Assembly (NCBI RefSeq): GCF_024600715.1
Contig: NZ_CP102332.1
Location: forward strand, 620,001 to 684,000
DNA length: 64,000 nucleotides
DNA from: Streptomyces changanensis
Lineage (GTDB): Bacteria; Actinomycetota; Actinomycetes; Streptomycetales; Streptomycetaceae
Direction of reading: 5' to 3'
The position numbers were made by a program, and so were the translations under genes. Positions within the stretch are counted from its first letter, which is position 1, and the number at the start of each line of letters is the position of its first letter. The notes below the pieces were generated by a model that was given only the letters and a program-made list of their open reading frames with translations, searched no databases and was not told where the DNA came from. Positions 34,226 through 42,492 of this stretch are shown piece by piece.

Positions 34226-34546
34226 TTGACTGAACCCGAATTCAGCGCCACGGGGGTGCGCATCGAGCGGTGGCCGCGCGCGCTGACGCGCGCCGGGGAG
34301 GTCCGCATCGAGGACGGCCGGCTGGCCCTGCTGACGAGCAACGGCCGGGAGATCGACAGTGCGCCGGTCGACGCGGTGCGGGCGGGCAAGCCGTGGTTCG
34401 CGTCGCCGGGCTCGGCCGTGGCGACCCTGAACGGCGCCCGGTACCGGTTGACGATGGGGCAGCGCGAGGGCCGGCCGGACGCCGGCACGGCACTGTCCGG
34501 CCGTTTCCTGGAGGTCGTGCGCAGGGCCGGGGGCCGGCGGGACTGA
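34226..34546 (+). CDS. small conserved-looking protein of unknown function
   Basis: This 106-residue protein reads as a single small beta-rich domain: MTEPEFSATGVRIERWPRAL, then VRIEDGRLALLTSNGREIDS, PVDAVRAGKPWFASPGSAVA and LNGARYRLTMGQREG. It has no membrane helix, signal peptide, cysteine or known catalytic motif. The alternation of strands and the GRLALLTSNG pattern resemble a PH-like or regulatory beta domain, but I do not recognise a family. The start is TTG 34226, after AAGGGGGCGG; no ATG or GTG is available in frame upstream. It diverges from the Cds1-like gene. Confidence 0.65.
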   Translation: MTEPEFSATGVRIERWPRALTRAGEVRIEDGRLALLTSNGREIDSAPVDAVRAGKPWFASPGSAVATLNGARYRLTMGQREGRPDAGTALSGRFLEVVRRAGGRRD

Positions 34547-34726
34547 CGGGGCGTCGGTCGCCGCGAGTTGCGGAGCGGTCACGTCTGGTCCACGCTGGAT
34601 TGACATCACTCATCACTCAGGGTGAACCGGCGGTGACGCTGCGATCCAGCCCGTCGGACAACGAGCCAGCCATCTACTGGATCCGATCCTCGTCTTCTTC
34701 CGGACCTACTTCGGGGAGTCGCAGCC

Positions 34727-35284
34727 GTGATCAGCCAGGCAAGCAGCAGGCAGTGCACGGTAGAGCTCCAAGCCCTGCCGTCGCGGATCGGTCAGGTCCG
34801 CAGAATCGTGTCGGCGCAACTGCGCTACTGGAATCTCGATTGTCTGATCGAGAAGGCGGCGCTCGGTGTCACCGAGCTCCTCACCAACGTCCACCAGCAC
34901 GCCAAACCGGACAAGGTGTGCACGGTCGAGATCGAGTTCCTGCTCGGCCGGCTGACCGTCTCCGTCCACGACCACGACCCCCGGCTGCCCGCCGTGGCCC
35001 CGCCCCCGGGTGGGCCGGACCCGCTCGCGACGTCGGGGCGGGGCCTCGCCTTGATCGAGGCGGTGAGCGAGAGTTGGGGGGCCCGACCGCAGGGCGACGC
35101 GGGGAAGGTCGTGTGGTTCACGCTGCCGGCTCCCTCGGCCACCCCGGTGGGCATCCCCGCCGTCCCGGCCTACGGGACGGTCGGCGGCGGGCCCTTCAGG
35201 GAGCCCGTGGCGTTCTGCGACGGCGCCGAGGTGGTGGACGCCGCGCGCGCCCACACCGCCGTCCGGTCGGCCGTGGCGGGCTGA
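34727..35284 (+). CDS. RsbW-like ATP-binding anti-sigma factor/regulatory kinase
   Basis: This 185-residue protein has a GHKL ATPase domain: LIEKAALGVTELLTNVHQHA (N box), LGRLTVSVHDHDPRLPAVAP (G1 region, Asp in HDHDP) and PLATSGRGLALIEAVSESWG (G2). The size and motifs match the RsbW/SpoIIAB-like proteins of which Streptomyces has dozens; they bind a sigma factor or phosphorylate a STAS protein. The C-terminal 40 residues (after FTLPAP) are variable and carry no motif. GTG 34727 follows GGGGAG. No sigma or STAS gene is adjacent; the STAS protein at 12.5 kb is a formal candidate partner, without direct support. Confidence 0.9.
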   Translation: MISQASSRQCTVELQALPSRIGQVRRIVSAQLRYWNLDCLIEKAALGVTELLTNVHQHAKPDKVCTVEIEFLLGRLTVSVHDHDPRLPAVAPPPGGPDPLATSGRGLALIEAVSESWGARPQGDAGKVVWFTLPAPSATPVGIPAVPAYGTVGGGPFREPVAFCDGAEVVDAARAHTAVRSAVAG

Positions 35285-35496
35285 CCGCGCCGGAGCCGCG
35301 CGAGCCTCGCGGGGCCGCGCGGAGGGTGGCCTTCCGTGCCTGTCGGCGGGTGCCGGAGCGCGCGGCGCCGCGGCGCGGCCGACACCGGTGACGGGCCGGC
35401 CCGGCGTGCCGTCGCGGGCGGGCGGCCGCGGCACCGGCGTCCCGTGACCGGCGTCCCGTGACCGGCGGGCGGCGGGACCCGCCGACCGCCGGGGTC

Positions 35497-36261
35497 TCAG
35501 CCGACGGGGACCAGGGTCAGATACGCCATGCCCAGGATGTCGCGGTACCCGTTCAGCCAGGTGGAGCGCTGCCGGTCGACGCGCGCGCGGGTCTCCCCCG
35601 CGGCGGGGTGGTCGGGGTGCGCGGCCAGCCAGAGTTCGACGTCGGAGCGGTAGGCGGACTCGAAGTCCTCCCACTCCTGCCCCGTCGCCGTCTCGATCCT
35701 CACGGGACGGAAGCCCGCCTCGACGGCCTCGTCGACGAGGGCGCCGAGGAGGAGGTGGTCGCCCTCGTGGGCGCCGGGCCACATGCGCGCGAGCTCCTCC
35801 GGCGCGGGCACCCGCTGCCAGAACCCCTCACCGATGAGGACCCGACCGCCGGGGGTGACCAGGCGCCGCAGTTCGGCCAGGGCGGCGGCGACGTCGTGCG
35901 GCCCCTCGGGGTCGCACAGCGCCTGGCTGGAGCCCAGGCACAGGACGACGTCCGCCGGGCCGCGCCGGGTGCCGAGCGCGGACTCCGCGACGAACGCGAC
36001 GCGCTCGCCGAGACCCCGCTCACCGGCGATGCGCCGGCCGCGGGCGAGGTCGTCCTCCTGGACGTCCAGGCCGACACCGGTCGCCCGGGGGGCGGCGTCG
36101 AGGACCCGCAGCAGGAACTCGCCCCAGCCGCAGCCGATGTCGAGCACGGTCGAGGGGCGTGTCGCGGCCAGCTCGCCCACGAGCCGCTCGGCACGCTCCT
36201 CGGAGAGCGGCCCGTGGAAGGTGAGGTGGGTGAGACGGGGGGGAAGATCGGTTGCGGTCAT
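35497..36261 (-). CDS. class I SAM-dependent methyltransferase
   Basis: This 254-residue protein has motif I VLDIGCGWGEFLLRVLDAAP, an acidic loop VGLDVQEDDLARGR, motif post-I DVVLCLGSSQALCDPEGPHD and a later strand GGRVLIGEGFWQRVPAPEEL. These belong to class I methyltransferases that use S-adenosylmethionine; the substrate is unknown. The C-terminal part (WLAAHPDHPAAGETRARVDR and WLNGYRDILGMAYLTLVPVG) is typical of a Streptomyces subfamily of small-molecule methyltransferases. ATG 36261 has a TAGGGT hexamer 8 bases upstream. It converges with the RsbW-like gene and shares its strand with the ROK regulator 240 bases upstream. Confidence 0.88.
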   Translation of the reverse strand: MTATDLPPRLTHLTFHGPLSEERAERLVGELAATRPSTVLDIGCGWGEFLLRVLDAAPRATGVGLDVQEDDLARGRRIAGERGLGERVAFVAESALGTRRGPADVVLCLGSSQALCDPEGPHDVAAALAELRRLVTPGGRVLIGEGFWQRVPAPEELARMWPGAHEGDHLLLGALVDEAVEAGFRPVRIETATGQEWEDFESAYRSDVELWLAAHPDHPAAGETRARVDRQRSTWLNGYRDILGMAYLTLVPVG

Positions 36262-36269
36262 GGTTCGGC

Positions 36270-36275
36270 ACCCTA
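36270..36275 (-). promoter_or_regulatory. -10 hexamer TAGGGT for the methyltransferase
   Basis: TAGGGT (minus strand) ends 8 bases before ATG 36261, so the transcript has at most one or two untranslated bases. Confidence 0.5.
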
Positions 36276-36501
36276 CGTCCGCCACGGCCGCCGGGAACCC
36301 GGTTTTCCGCCCGGCCCGTGACCGGGCGGCGCCACAGTCGGCCACGCCGGCGCTCCGCGCCCGCCCGGCAGGACGTCCGCCCGGCACCCGCGCCCACCGC
36401 GCCCGGCCGGCATCACGTCCGGTCGGCGCCGGTCCGGGGTCCTGGCCGGCCCCCGTGCCGTGTCCGGTGAAGGCCGGCCACGAGGGCTCGGCGCCGCCCC
36501 G

Positions 36502-37728
36502 TCACACCATCGTGCGGCCCAGGGCGGTCGTCGGATCGTCCAGGACCGGCTGCCACGCCAGTTCGGCGGCGCCGGCGAGGCTGTTGTGGTCCAGGGTGCA
36601 GCCGAGGATCGGGACGCCTCCGCTGCGGCCCCACAGGCTCCGGTCGGCGACGACGGCACGCAGGCGCTCGGGCGCGTTCGCGAGGAGTTCGCGGTGGAGG
36701 CCGCCCAGGATGATCCGGTCGGGGTTGAGGATGTTCACCAGCCCCGCGAGGCCCAGCCCCAGCCGGTCGACCAGCTCCTCGGTGGCGGCGCGCACGCCCG
36801 GGTCGTCCGGCTCCTCGCGGAGCAGGTCACGGGACTGCTGGAGCAGGGACACCTCGGGGCCGGGCACGCGGCCCGCGGCGGTGAGGAAGGCCAGCGGGTC
36901 GGTCTCGATGTCCAGGCAGCCGCGGCTGCCGCAGTGGCAGGGGCGTCCGCCCGGGTTGACGGTGAGGTGCCCGACCTCCAGGGCCAGGCCGGAGCTGCCG
37001 GTGTGGAGGCGCCCGTCGAGGACGAGTGCGCCGCCGACCCCGCGGTGGCCGGTGGCGACGCACAGCAGGTGCTGCGCGCCCCGGCCCGCGCCGTGCCGGT
37101 GCTCGGCGAGGGCGGCGAGGTTGACGTCGTTGCCGGTGAAGGCCGGGCCGTCGATGCCGGCGGCGCGCACCAGGTCGGCGAAGACGTCGCGGACGGGCGC
37201 GCCGGCCGGCCAGGCGACGTGGATCGGGTTGAGGGCGGTGCCCTCCGGCTCGGCGACGGCGGACGGGACGGCCAGGCCGGCGCCGACGCAGCGGCGGCCG
37301 CTGTCGCGCAGGAGCCCGGCGCCGGCCTCGACCACGGCGGCGAGGACCTGGGCGGGGTCCGCGGCGACCTCGACGCACCCCGGGGCCGTCGCGACGATGC
37401 GGCCGCCGAGGCCGACCAGCGCGGCGCGGAACCCGTCGGCGTGGATCTGGGCGGCCAGGGCGACGGGCCCGTCCTCGTCGACGGTGAGGCGGTGCGAGGG
37501 GCGGCCCTGCGAACCGGCCGCGGCCCCCGGGCGGGAGTCGACGCGGATCAGCCCGAGCGCCTCCAGTTCGGCGGCGACGGCGCCGGCGGTGGCGCGCGTG
37601 ACGCCGAGCTCCGCGGTGAGGACGGCACGCGTGGGGGCCCGGCCCGTGTGCACCAGTTCCAGGGCCGGGCCGAGCGCGCTGCGGCCCCGGTCCAGCCGTG
37701 TACGGGTCGTCGTCGCCTTGCCGTTCAT
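36502..37728 (-). CDS. ROK-family transcriptional regulator
   Basis: This 408-residue protein has an N-terminal winged helix-turn-helix (ALGPALELVHTGRAPTRAVL then TAELGVTRATAGAVAAELEA) and a ROK sugar-binding domain with VGGALVLDGRLHTGSSGLAL, the zinc motif GGRPCHCGSRGCLDIE and LAGLVNILNPDRIILGGLHR. ROK regulators sense sugars such as xylose or N-acetylglucosamine and repress transport genes. ATG 37728 follows GGGAGA. It is divergent from an MFS exporter gene whose start codon sits in an AGTTTGT/ACAAACT inverted repeat, which is the likely operator. Confidence 0.92.
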   Translation of the reverse strand: MNGKATTTRTRLDRGRSALGPALELVHTGRAPTRAVLTAELGVTRATAGAVAAELEALGLIRVDSRPGAAAGSQGRPSHRLTVDEDGPVALAAQIHADGFRAALVGLGGRIVATAPGCVEVAADPAQVLAAVVEAGAGLLRDSGRRCVGAGLAVPSAVAEPEGTALNPIHVAWPAGAPVRDVFADLVRAAGIDGPAFTGNDVNLAALAEHRHGAGRGAQHLLCVATGHRGVGGALVLDGRLHTGSSGLALEVGHLTVNPGGRPCHCGSRGCLDIETDPLAFLTAAGRVPGPEVSLLQQSRDLLREEPDDPGVRAATEELVDRLGLGLAGLVNILNPDRIILGGLHRELLANAPERLRAVVADRSLWGRSGGVPILGCTLDHNSLAGAAELAWQPVLDDPTTALGRTMV

Positions 37729-37884
37729 GGGGGCGAGTCTCCCATGATCCCGGCTCCCGACCGGCCGGGTGCGCGGTTTCGGCCCCTCGTCGACGCGTAG
37801 GGCGGGCGAGCGCCGGCGGGGACGCGCGCACGGCCGGCGCGCAGGCCGCGCGCAAAGCGCTTGTGGCTCCGTCCGCCAGACCCC

Positions 37885-37890
37885 TATCCT
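37885..37890 (+). promoter_or_regulatory. -10 hexamer TATCCT (with TTGTGG -35) for the MFS gene
   Basis: TATCCT is followed by six bases and GTG 37897. TTGTGG at 37861-37866 lies 18 bases before it as a plausible -35 box. Confidence 0.75.
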
Positions 37891-37891
37891 G

Positions 37892-37916
37892 AGTTTGTGC
37901 CGCAACTAAACAAACT
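37892..37916. promoter_or_regulatory. inverted repeat, probable ROK operator
   Basis: AGTTTGT (37892-37898) and ACAAACT (37910-37916) flank 11 bases. The repeat covers the predicted transcription start and start codon of the MFS gene, so a bound repressor would block it. The half-sites are like those of XylR-type ROK operators. Confidence 0.6.
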
Positions 37917-39141
37917 AGCGACCGCCTCCCACGGAGCCCTCGGCAAAGACCGCGCCCCCGGCTCCCTGTCCCGACTCCGCACCGCCCTCACCCTCTTCTT
38001 CGCCCTCGACGGATTCCTCTTCGCCGGCTGGGTCGTGCGCATCCCCGCGATCAAGCAGCAGACCGGATCCTCCGCGAGCGACCTGGGGCTGGCCCTCCTC
38101 GGCGTCTCCGCCGGTGCGGTCGTCACCATGACGCTCACCGGACGGCTCTGCCGGCGCTTCGGCAGCCACCCCGTGACCGTCGCCTCGGCCGTCCTGCTCT
38201 CGCTGAGCATCGCGCTGCCGGGGCTCACCCACTCGGCGCTCGCCCTCGGGCTCGTCCTGCTGGTCTTCGGCACCGGCTATGGCGCCGTCAACGTCGCGAT
38301 GAACAGCGCGGCCGTGGACCTGGTCGCGGCCCTGCGGCGGCCGGTGATGCCGTCCTTCCACGCCGCCTTCAGCCTGGGCGGCATGCTCGGCGCCGGCCTG
38401 GGCGGCCTGGTCGCGGGCGGCCTCTCCCCCGCCGCCCACCTGCTCGCCCTCACCGTCACCGGCCTCCTCCTGACCTCGGCCGCCGGACCCGTCCTGCTGC
38501 GCCACCCCTCCCCCGCGCCGCCCGAGTCCCTGTCCGGGCCGGCCGGTACGGGCGGCGCGGCGGACGGCCGGCTCCCGGAACGCCGTTCGCGCCGCCTGGT
38601 CACCGTCTTCGGCGTGATCGCGCTGTGCACGGCGTACGGCGAGGGCGCCCTCGCCGACTGGGGCGCCCTGCACCTGTCGCAGGACCTGCACGCCCACCCG
38701 GGCGTCGCGGCCGCCGGGTACTCCCTGTTCGCCCTGGCGATGACGGCCGGGCGGCTCTCCGGTACGGCCCTGCTGGAACGGCTCGGCCAGACGAGGACGC
38801 TCGTCGCGGGCGGCGCGACGGCCTCGGCGGGCATGCTGCTGGGCGCGCTGGCACCGGACGTGTGGGCGGCGCTCCTGGGGTTCGCGATCACCGGGCTCGG
38901 CCTGGCGAACATCTTCCCGGTGGCGGTGGCCAGGGCCGGCGCCCTCGCGGGCCCGGCCGGGGTGGCGGCCGCGTCGACCCTCGGGTACGGCGGCATGCTG
39001 CTGGGGCCGCCCGTGATCGGCTTCCTGGCGGAGTGGTTCTCGCTGCCGGTCGCGCTGACGACCGTGGCGGTGCTCGCCGCCGGCGCGGCCGTGATCGGGT
39101 ACGTGGTGCGCGGCGCCGTGGCGCCGGACCGCCCCCGGTGA
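37897..39141 (+). CDS. MFS transporter
   Basis: This 414-residue membrane protein has about twelve hydrophobic helices in two halves joined by a polar loop (PAPPESLSGPAGTGGAADGR). The N-terminal half holds LFFALDGFLFAGWVVRIPAI and the loop TLTGRLCRRFGSHPVTVASA, the MFS motif between helices 2 and 3. The second half holds AYGEGALADWGALHLSQDLH. The sequence resembles the YbjJ/fucose-permease-like MFS branch, which includes sugar carriers and exporters. GTG 37897 has TATCCT six bases upstream, so it is leaderless. The divergent ROK regulator probably controls it, making a sugar-related substrate likely but unproven. Confidence 0.9.
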   Translation: MPQLNKLATASHGALGKDRAPGSLSRLRTALTLFFALDGFLFAGWVVRIPAIKQQTGSSASDLGLALLGVSAGAVVTMTLTGRLCRRFGSHPVTVASAVLLSLSIALPGLTHSALALGLVLLVFGTGYGAVNVAMNSAAVDLVAALRRPVMPSFHAAFSLGGMLGAGLGGLVAGGLSPAAHLLALTVTGLLLTSAAGPVLLRHPSPAPPESLSGPAGTGGAADGRLPERRSRRLVTVFGVIALCTAYGEGALADWGALHLSQDLHAHPGVAAAGYSLFALAMTAGRLSGTALLERLGQTRTLVAGGATASAGMLLGALAPDVWAALLGFAITGLGLANIFPVAVARAGALAGPAGVAAASTLGYGGMLLGPPVIGFLAEWFSLPVALTTVAVLAAGAAVIGYVVRGAVAPDRPR

Positions 39142-39183
39142 CCGTACCCGTGCGAGACGGGCGGTCTGCGGGGACCGGCCTGG

Positions 39184-39189
39184 CAGAAT
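39184..39189 (+). promoter_or_regulatory. -10 hexamer CAGAAT for the DinB-like gene
   Basis: CAGAAT is followed by six bases and ATG 39196. Confidence 0.6.
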
Positions 39190-39195
39190 TCCGCC

Positions 39196-39948
39196 ATGGA
39201 CACTGCCGAGCACATCAAGTACCTCGTGCGTGAGGGCCAGTTGCTGGCCGACGCCGCCGCGGAGGCGGGTTCGGACGCGGAGGTGCCCACCTGTCCGGGC
39301 TGGCGGGTGCGCGACCTCGTGCGGCACACGGGCATGGTGCACCGCTGGGCGACCGCGTTCGTCGCCGAGGGCCTCACCGCCTACAGGCCCGGCGGCGGCG
39401 AGCCCGACCTCGACGGCGACGCGCTGCTCGACTGGTACCGGGAGGGCCACGAGCGGCTGGTCGCCGCGCTGGTCGAGGCCCCGGACGCCCTCGCGTGCTG
39501 GACGTTCCTGCCCGCGCCCTCCGCGCCCGCGTTCTGGGCGCGCCGCCAGGCGCACGAGACGACCGTGCACCGGGTCGACGCCGAGTCCGCCCTCGGCCTG
39601 GTCGCCGGCCGCTCCCCCGTCGGCCCCGCCCTGGCCGCCGACGGTGTCGACGAGCTCCTGTGCGGCTTCCACGGACGGGAGGGCAGCCGCGTCCGCACGG
39701 ACCGGCCGGGGGCACTGCGCGTGCGCGCCACGGACACCGGCGACGTGTGGACCGTCCACCTGTCCGCCGACGCGCCGCGCACCACGCGTGACGCGGAAGG
39801 GCCCGCCGAGTGCGAACTGAGCGGCCCGGCGGAGGCCCTGTACCTGACGCTGTGGAACCGCATCCCGGCCGGCTCGCCCGCCGTCGCGCTCTCCGGGGAC
39901 GACCGCCTGGCACGGGTGTGGCGCGAGACGTCGGCGGTGACGTGGTGA
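39196..39948 (+). CDS. maleylpyruvate isomerase-like (DinB/MDMPI) family protein
   Basis: This 250-residue protein belongs to the mycothiol-dependent maleylpyruvate isomerase family by PTCPGWRVRDLVRHTGMVHR near its start (first metal His), WARRQAHETTVHRVDAESAL (second and third metal His) and a C-terminal SCP2-like part ending in SGDDRLARVWRETSAVTW. The family uses a metal and mycothiol in isomerase or transferase reactions, but most Streptomyces members have no known substrate. ATG 39196 has a -10 hexamer six bases upstream, so the message is probably leaderless. The MFS gene ends 54 bases before it on the same strand. Confidence 0.9.
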   Translation: MDTAEHIKYLVREGQLLADAAAEAGSDAEVPTCPGWRVRDLVRHTGMVHRWATAFVAEGLTAYRPGGGEPDLDGDALLDWYREGHERLVAALVEAPDALACWTFLPAPSAPAFWARRQAHETTVHRVDAESALGLVAGRSPVGPALAADGVDELLCGFHGREGSRVRTDRPGALRVRATDTGDVWTVHLSADAPRTTRDAEGPAECELSGPAEALYLTLWNRIPAGSPAVALSGDDRLARVWRETSAVTW

Positions 39949-40039
39949 CGCCCGTGCCGCGGGCGACGCCTATGACTTTGGCGACGCGGGCGACGCAGGC
40001 ACCGCCGGGCGTCCCGCGGCCGGAGCGGAGGCGACGCGG

Positions 40040-40372
40040 GTGACGCCGGATCAGATGCGGCGGGACGCGGTGACGGTGGAGATCGGGTACGCCGTGGTGA
40101 CCGGGGCCCTTCTGGCGGCGGCGGTGTTCTGCCTGGTCGCCTCGCCGGTGCTGCTGCTGGAGCCGTCACGCGCGGTGCAGCGCGGCCTGCTGGTCGCCGC
40201 CTCGTCGGCGGCGGGGCTGGCGTTCGCGGTACGGGCGGTCCGGGTGCTGTGGCGCTTCGGCCGCCGGCACCCGCGGCGGGGACGCCCGGACGAGGGGCCG
40301 CACGGCTCGGCGTACCGGGCGGAGGGCACGGCTCCGCGGCGTGGCGGGGGCTGCGCCGGGCCCGGGCGCTAG
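40040..40372 (+). CDS. small membrane protein, DUF6332-like
   Basis: This 110-residue protein begins MTPDQMRRDAVTVEIGYAVV, a phrase I associate with the Streptomyces DUF6332 family, followed by two membrane helices (TGALLAAAVFCLVASPVLLL and AASSAAGLAFAVRAVRVLW) and an Arg/Gly-rich cytosolic tail that looks extended and disordered. The function is unknown. GTG 40040 lies after GGAGCGGAGG. Its TAG stop (40370-40372) forms the first three bases of the -10 hexamer of the next gene. The DinB-like gene ends 91 bases upstream. Confidence 0.75.
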   Translation: MTPDQMRRDAVTVEIGYAVVTGALLAAAVFCLVASPVLLLEPSRAVQRGLLVAASSAAGLAFAVRAVRVLWRFGRRHPRRGRPDEGPHGSAYRAEGTAPRRGGGCAGPGR

Positions 40373-40375
40373 GGT
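40370..40375 (+). promoter_or_regulatory. -10 hexamer TAGGGT for the VOC gene, overlapping a stop codon
   Basis: TAGGGT is followed by seven bases and ATG 40383. Its TAG is the stop codon of the small membrane protein gene. Confidence 0.6.
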
Positions 40376-40382
40376 CGTCGCC

Positions 40383-41126
40383 ATGGCGCTGCGACTCTTC
40401 GAGGTGAACCTCAAAGCCCGGGACGACTCCGCGCTGGGCCGGTTCTGGGGGCAGGCGCTCGGCTGGAGCGTCTCCAGCGGGGGACCCGGTGCGACGAGCG
40501 TCGCGCCCGTGGACTCCGCCTGGCCGGACCCGGCCGCCGTCCGCGTCGACGTCGTCGCCGTCCCCGACCCCGAAACCGTGCGGGACCGCGCGCACATCGA
40601 GCTCGCCACCACCTCCGCGGCCCATCACGCGGAGTTGGTCGCGCGCCTGAGAGGGCTCGGCGCGACGCCCGCCGACACGGGCAGGGGTGACGCCCCGCGG
40701 ACCGTGCTGGCCGATCCGGAGGGCAACGTGTTCTGCGTCCTGGAGCCCCGGGAGACCCACCGGGACACCGGGCCGATCGCCGCGGTGGTCGTCGACTGCG
40801 CGGATCCCGGGGCCATGGCCCGCTTCTGGGGCGAGGCGATGCACTGGACTGTGCACGAGGTGACCGACGACCACGCGCTGCTGCGCTCCGCCGAGGGTGT
40901 CGGCCCGTACCTCGAGTTCCTCCGCACGCCCCATCTGAAGGACCTGCGGCACCGCGCCCATCTCGACCTGGCGCCCCACCCCTTCGACCGTGACGCCCAC
41001 GCGGCCGAGGTGGCCCGGCTCGAGGCCCTCGGCGCGACGCCCGCCGACGCGGGCCGGGGCGGCTTCCCGTGGCAGGTGCTGACCGACCCGGAAGGCAACG
41101 AGTTCTGCGTCCTCGGCCCGGCCTGA
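40383..41126 (+). CDS. tandem VOC (glyoxalase-like) protein
   Basis: This 247-residue protein has two VOC domains. The first starts LRLFEVNLKARDDSALGRFW and ends DPEGNVFCVLEPRE; the second starts AAVVVDCADPGAMARFWGEA and ends DPEGNEFCVLGPA. The repeated phrases GLGATPADTGRG and ALGATPADAGRG (residues about 90-100 and 215-225) show internal duplication. VOC proteins bind a metal and act as glyoxalases, dioxygenases or antibiotic-binding proteins; this type (glyoxalase_6-like) has no settled substrate. ATG 40383 has a -10 hexamer seven bases before it. A hairpin follows 48 bases after its stop. Confidence 0.9.
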   Translation: MALRLFEVNLKARDDSALGRFWGQALGWSVSSGGPGATSVAPVDSAWPDPAAVRVDVVAVPDPETVRDRAHIELATTSAAHHAELVARLRGLGATPADTGRGDAPRTVLADPEGNVFCVLEPRETHRDTGPIAAVVVDCADPGAMARFWGEAMHWTVHEVTDDHALLRSAEGVGPYLEFLRTPHLKDLRHRAHLDLAPHPFDRDAHAAEVARLEALGATPADAGRGGFPWQVLTDPEGNEFCVLGPA

Positions 41127-41173
41127 CGCCTGACCCGGCCTGACGCTTGGCCCCGCCTGCTCCGTCCCGGCCA

Positions 41174-41191
41174 CCCGCACCGTGGTGCGGG
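41174..41191. terminator. hairpin between convergent VOC and reductase genes
   Basis: CCCGCAC, loop CGTG, GTGCGGG form a perfect 7-bp stem between the two stop codons. Confidence 0.6.
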
Positions 41192-41244
41192 CGGAGGCCT
41201 CCCCCGGCCCGTGGCGCCGGCGGCCCGTGCCCGGCGGCGGGCTC

Positions 41245-42492
41245 CTACCGGCCGGCCGGGTCCGCTGTGTCCGTCGTGGTGTCCGGGCGTTCCGGGCCCG
41301 TGGGCGGGTGGCGTCGGTCCAGCGCGTCGAGGACGCGGCGCGCCAGGGTGTTGGTGCGCGCCACCCCGGCCAGCGTCGTCGCACCGCGCGTGATGTCGGT
41401 GAACGCCCGCCACGCGGGCCGAAGCCCGGTCACCGCCGTGTGCAGCAGGCCGGGGCGGCGTTCGAAGGCGGCGAGCATCCGGCGCCCGACCGCCATCTCG
41501 ACGCCGAGCCCCGCCTTGATGGCGAACGCGTAGTTCAGGGCCTGTCTGCGCGCGTCGACCGCGTCGTGCGCCTCGGCGATGCGGGCCGCCCACTCTCCCG
41601 CGAGCCGTCCCGAGCGCAGCGCGAAGGAGATGCCCTCGCGGGTCCACGGCTCCAGCAGGCCGGCCGCGTCGCCGCAGACGATGACCCGGCCGCGGGAGAG
41701 CGGGGAGTCGTCGCTGCGGCAGCGGGTCAGGTGGCCCGACGAGACGGCCGGCTCGAAACCGGCGAGGCCGAGCCGGGCGACGAAGTCGTCCAGGTACCGC
41801 TTGGTGGCGGCGCCGTCGCCGCGCGCCGCGATCACGCCGACGGTCAGGGTGTCGCCCTTCGGGAAGACCCAGCCGTAACTGCCGGGCATCGGCCCCCAGT
41901 CGATCAGGACCCGCCCCGCCCAGTCCTCCGCCACGGAGGACGGCACGGGGATCTCCGCCTCCAGGCCCAGGTCCACCTGGTCGAGCTTGACCCCGACGTG
42001 CGCCCCTATGCGGCTGGCGCTGCCGTCGGCCCCGACCACGGCCCGCGTGAGGACCGTCCCGCCGTCGGCCAGGACGACGGCGACGGTACGCCGGTCCGGT
42101 ACCGCGGCGCCGTGCTGCTCCACCCGCGCCACCGCGACGCCGGTGCGCACCTCGGCGCCGGCCGCCCGCGCGTGCTCCACCAGCCGGGCGTCGAACTCGG
42201 ACCGGTCGACGAGGCCGAACAGCATCCGCTTCGAGCGGCGGGTACGGGTGAAGCGGCCGTCCAGCGAGAAGGTGACGGCGTGCACGCGGTCGCGCAGGGG
42301 CAGTTCGAAGCCGGGCGGCAGGGCGTCGCGCGACGGGCCGATGATGCCGCCGCCGCACGTCTTGTAGCGGGGCAGTTCGGCCTTCTCCAGGAGCAGCACG
42401 CGACGGCCCGCGACTGCCGCGGCATAGGCCGCGGACGCTCCTGCCGGCCCTGCGCCGACCACGACGACATCCCACACGTTCTCGCTGCTCAC
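41245..42492 (-). CDS. geranylgeranyl reductase family FAD enzyme
   Basis: This 415-residue flavoprotein has the FAD-binding motif VVVVGAGPAGASAAYAAAVA near its start, LEKAELPRYKTCGGGIIGPS (the PxYKxCGG signature of geranylgeranyl reductases), VVGADGSASRIGAHVG and GRVIVCGDAAGLLEPWTREG with ISFALRSGRLAGEWAA. Members hydrogenate isoprenoid chains, for example of menaquinone or membrane lipids; related FAD oxidoreductases act on other substrates. GTG 42492 is used because no better start exists and the FAD motif must begin within a few residues; GGGAGCG lies 12 bases upstream. The divergent neighbour is a dipeptidase with a 158-base shared region. Confidence 0.92.
   Translation of the reverse strand: MSSENVWDVVVVGAGPAGASAAYAAAVAGRRVLLLEKAELPRYKTCGGGIIGPSRDALPPGFELPLRDRVHAVTFSLDGRFTRTRRSKRMLFGLVDRSEFDARLVEHARAAGAEVRTGVAVARVEQHGAAVPDRRTVAVVLADGGTVLTRAVVGADGSASRIGAHVGVKLDQVDLGLEAEIPVPSSVAEDWAGRVLIDWGPMPGSYGWVFPKGDTLTVGVIAARGDGAATKRYLDDFVARLGLAGFEPAVSSGHLTRCRSDDSPLSRGRVIVCGDAAGLLEPWTREGISFALRSGRLAGEWAARIAEAHDAVDARRQALNYAFAIKAGLGVEMAVGRRMLAAFERRPGLLHTAVTGLRPAWRAFTDITRGATTLAGVARTNTLARRVLDALDRRHPPTGPERPDTTTDTADPAGR

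Noticed and set aside
34598..34626. TTGACA near 34598 as a -35 box for the RsbW-like gene.
   Set aside because: No good -10 lies 16-19 bases downstream (TGAACC is poor), so the promoter could not be assigned.
36307..36329. Hairpin CCGCCCGG/CCGGGCGG as a terminator for the ROK gene.
   Set aside because: It is about 170 bases past the stop and has no U-run on the relevant strand, so support is weak.
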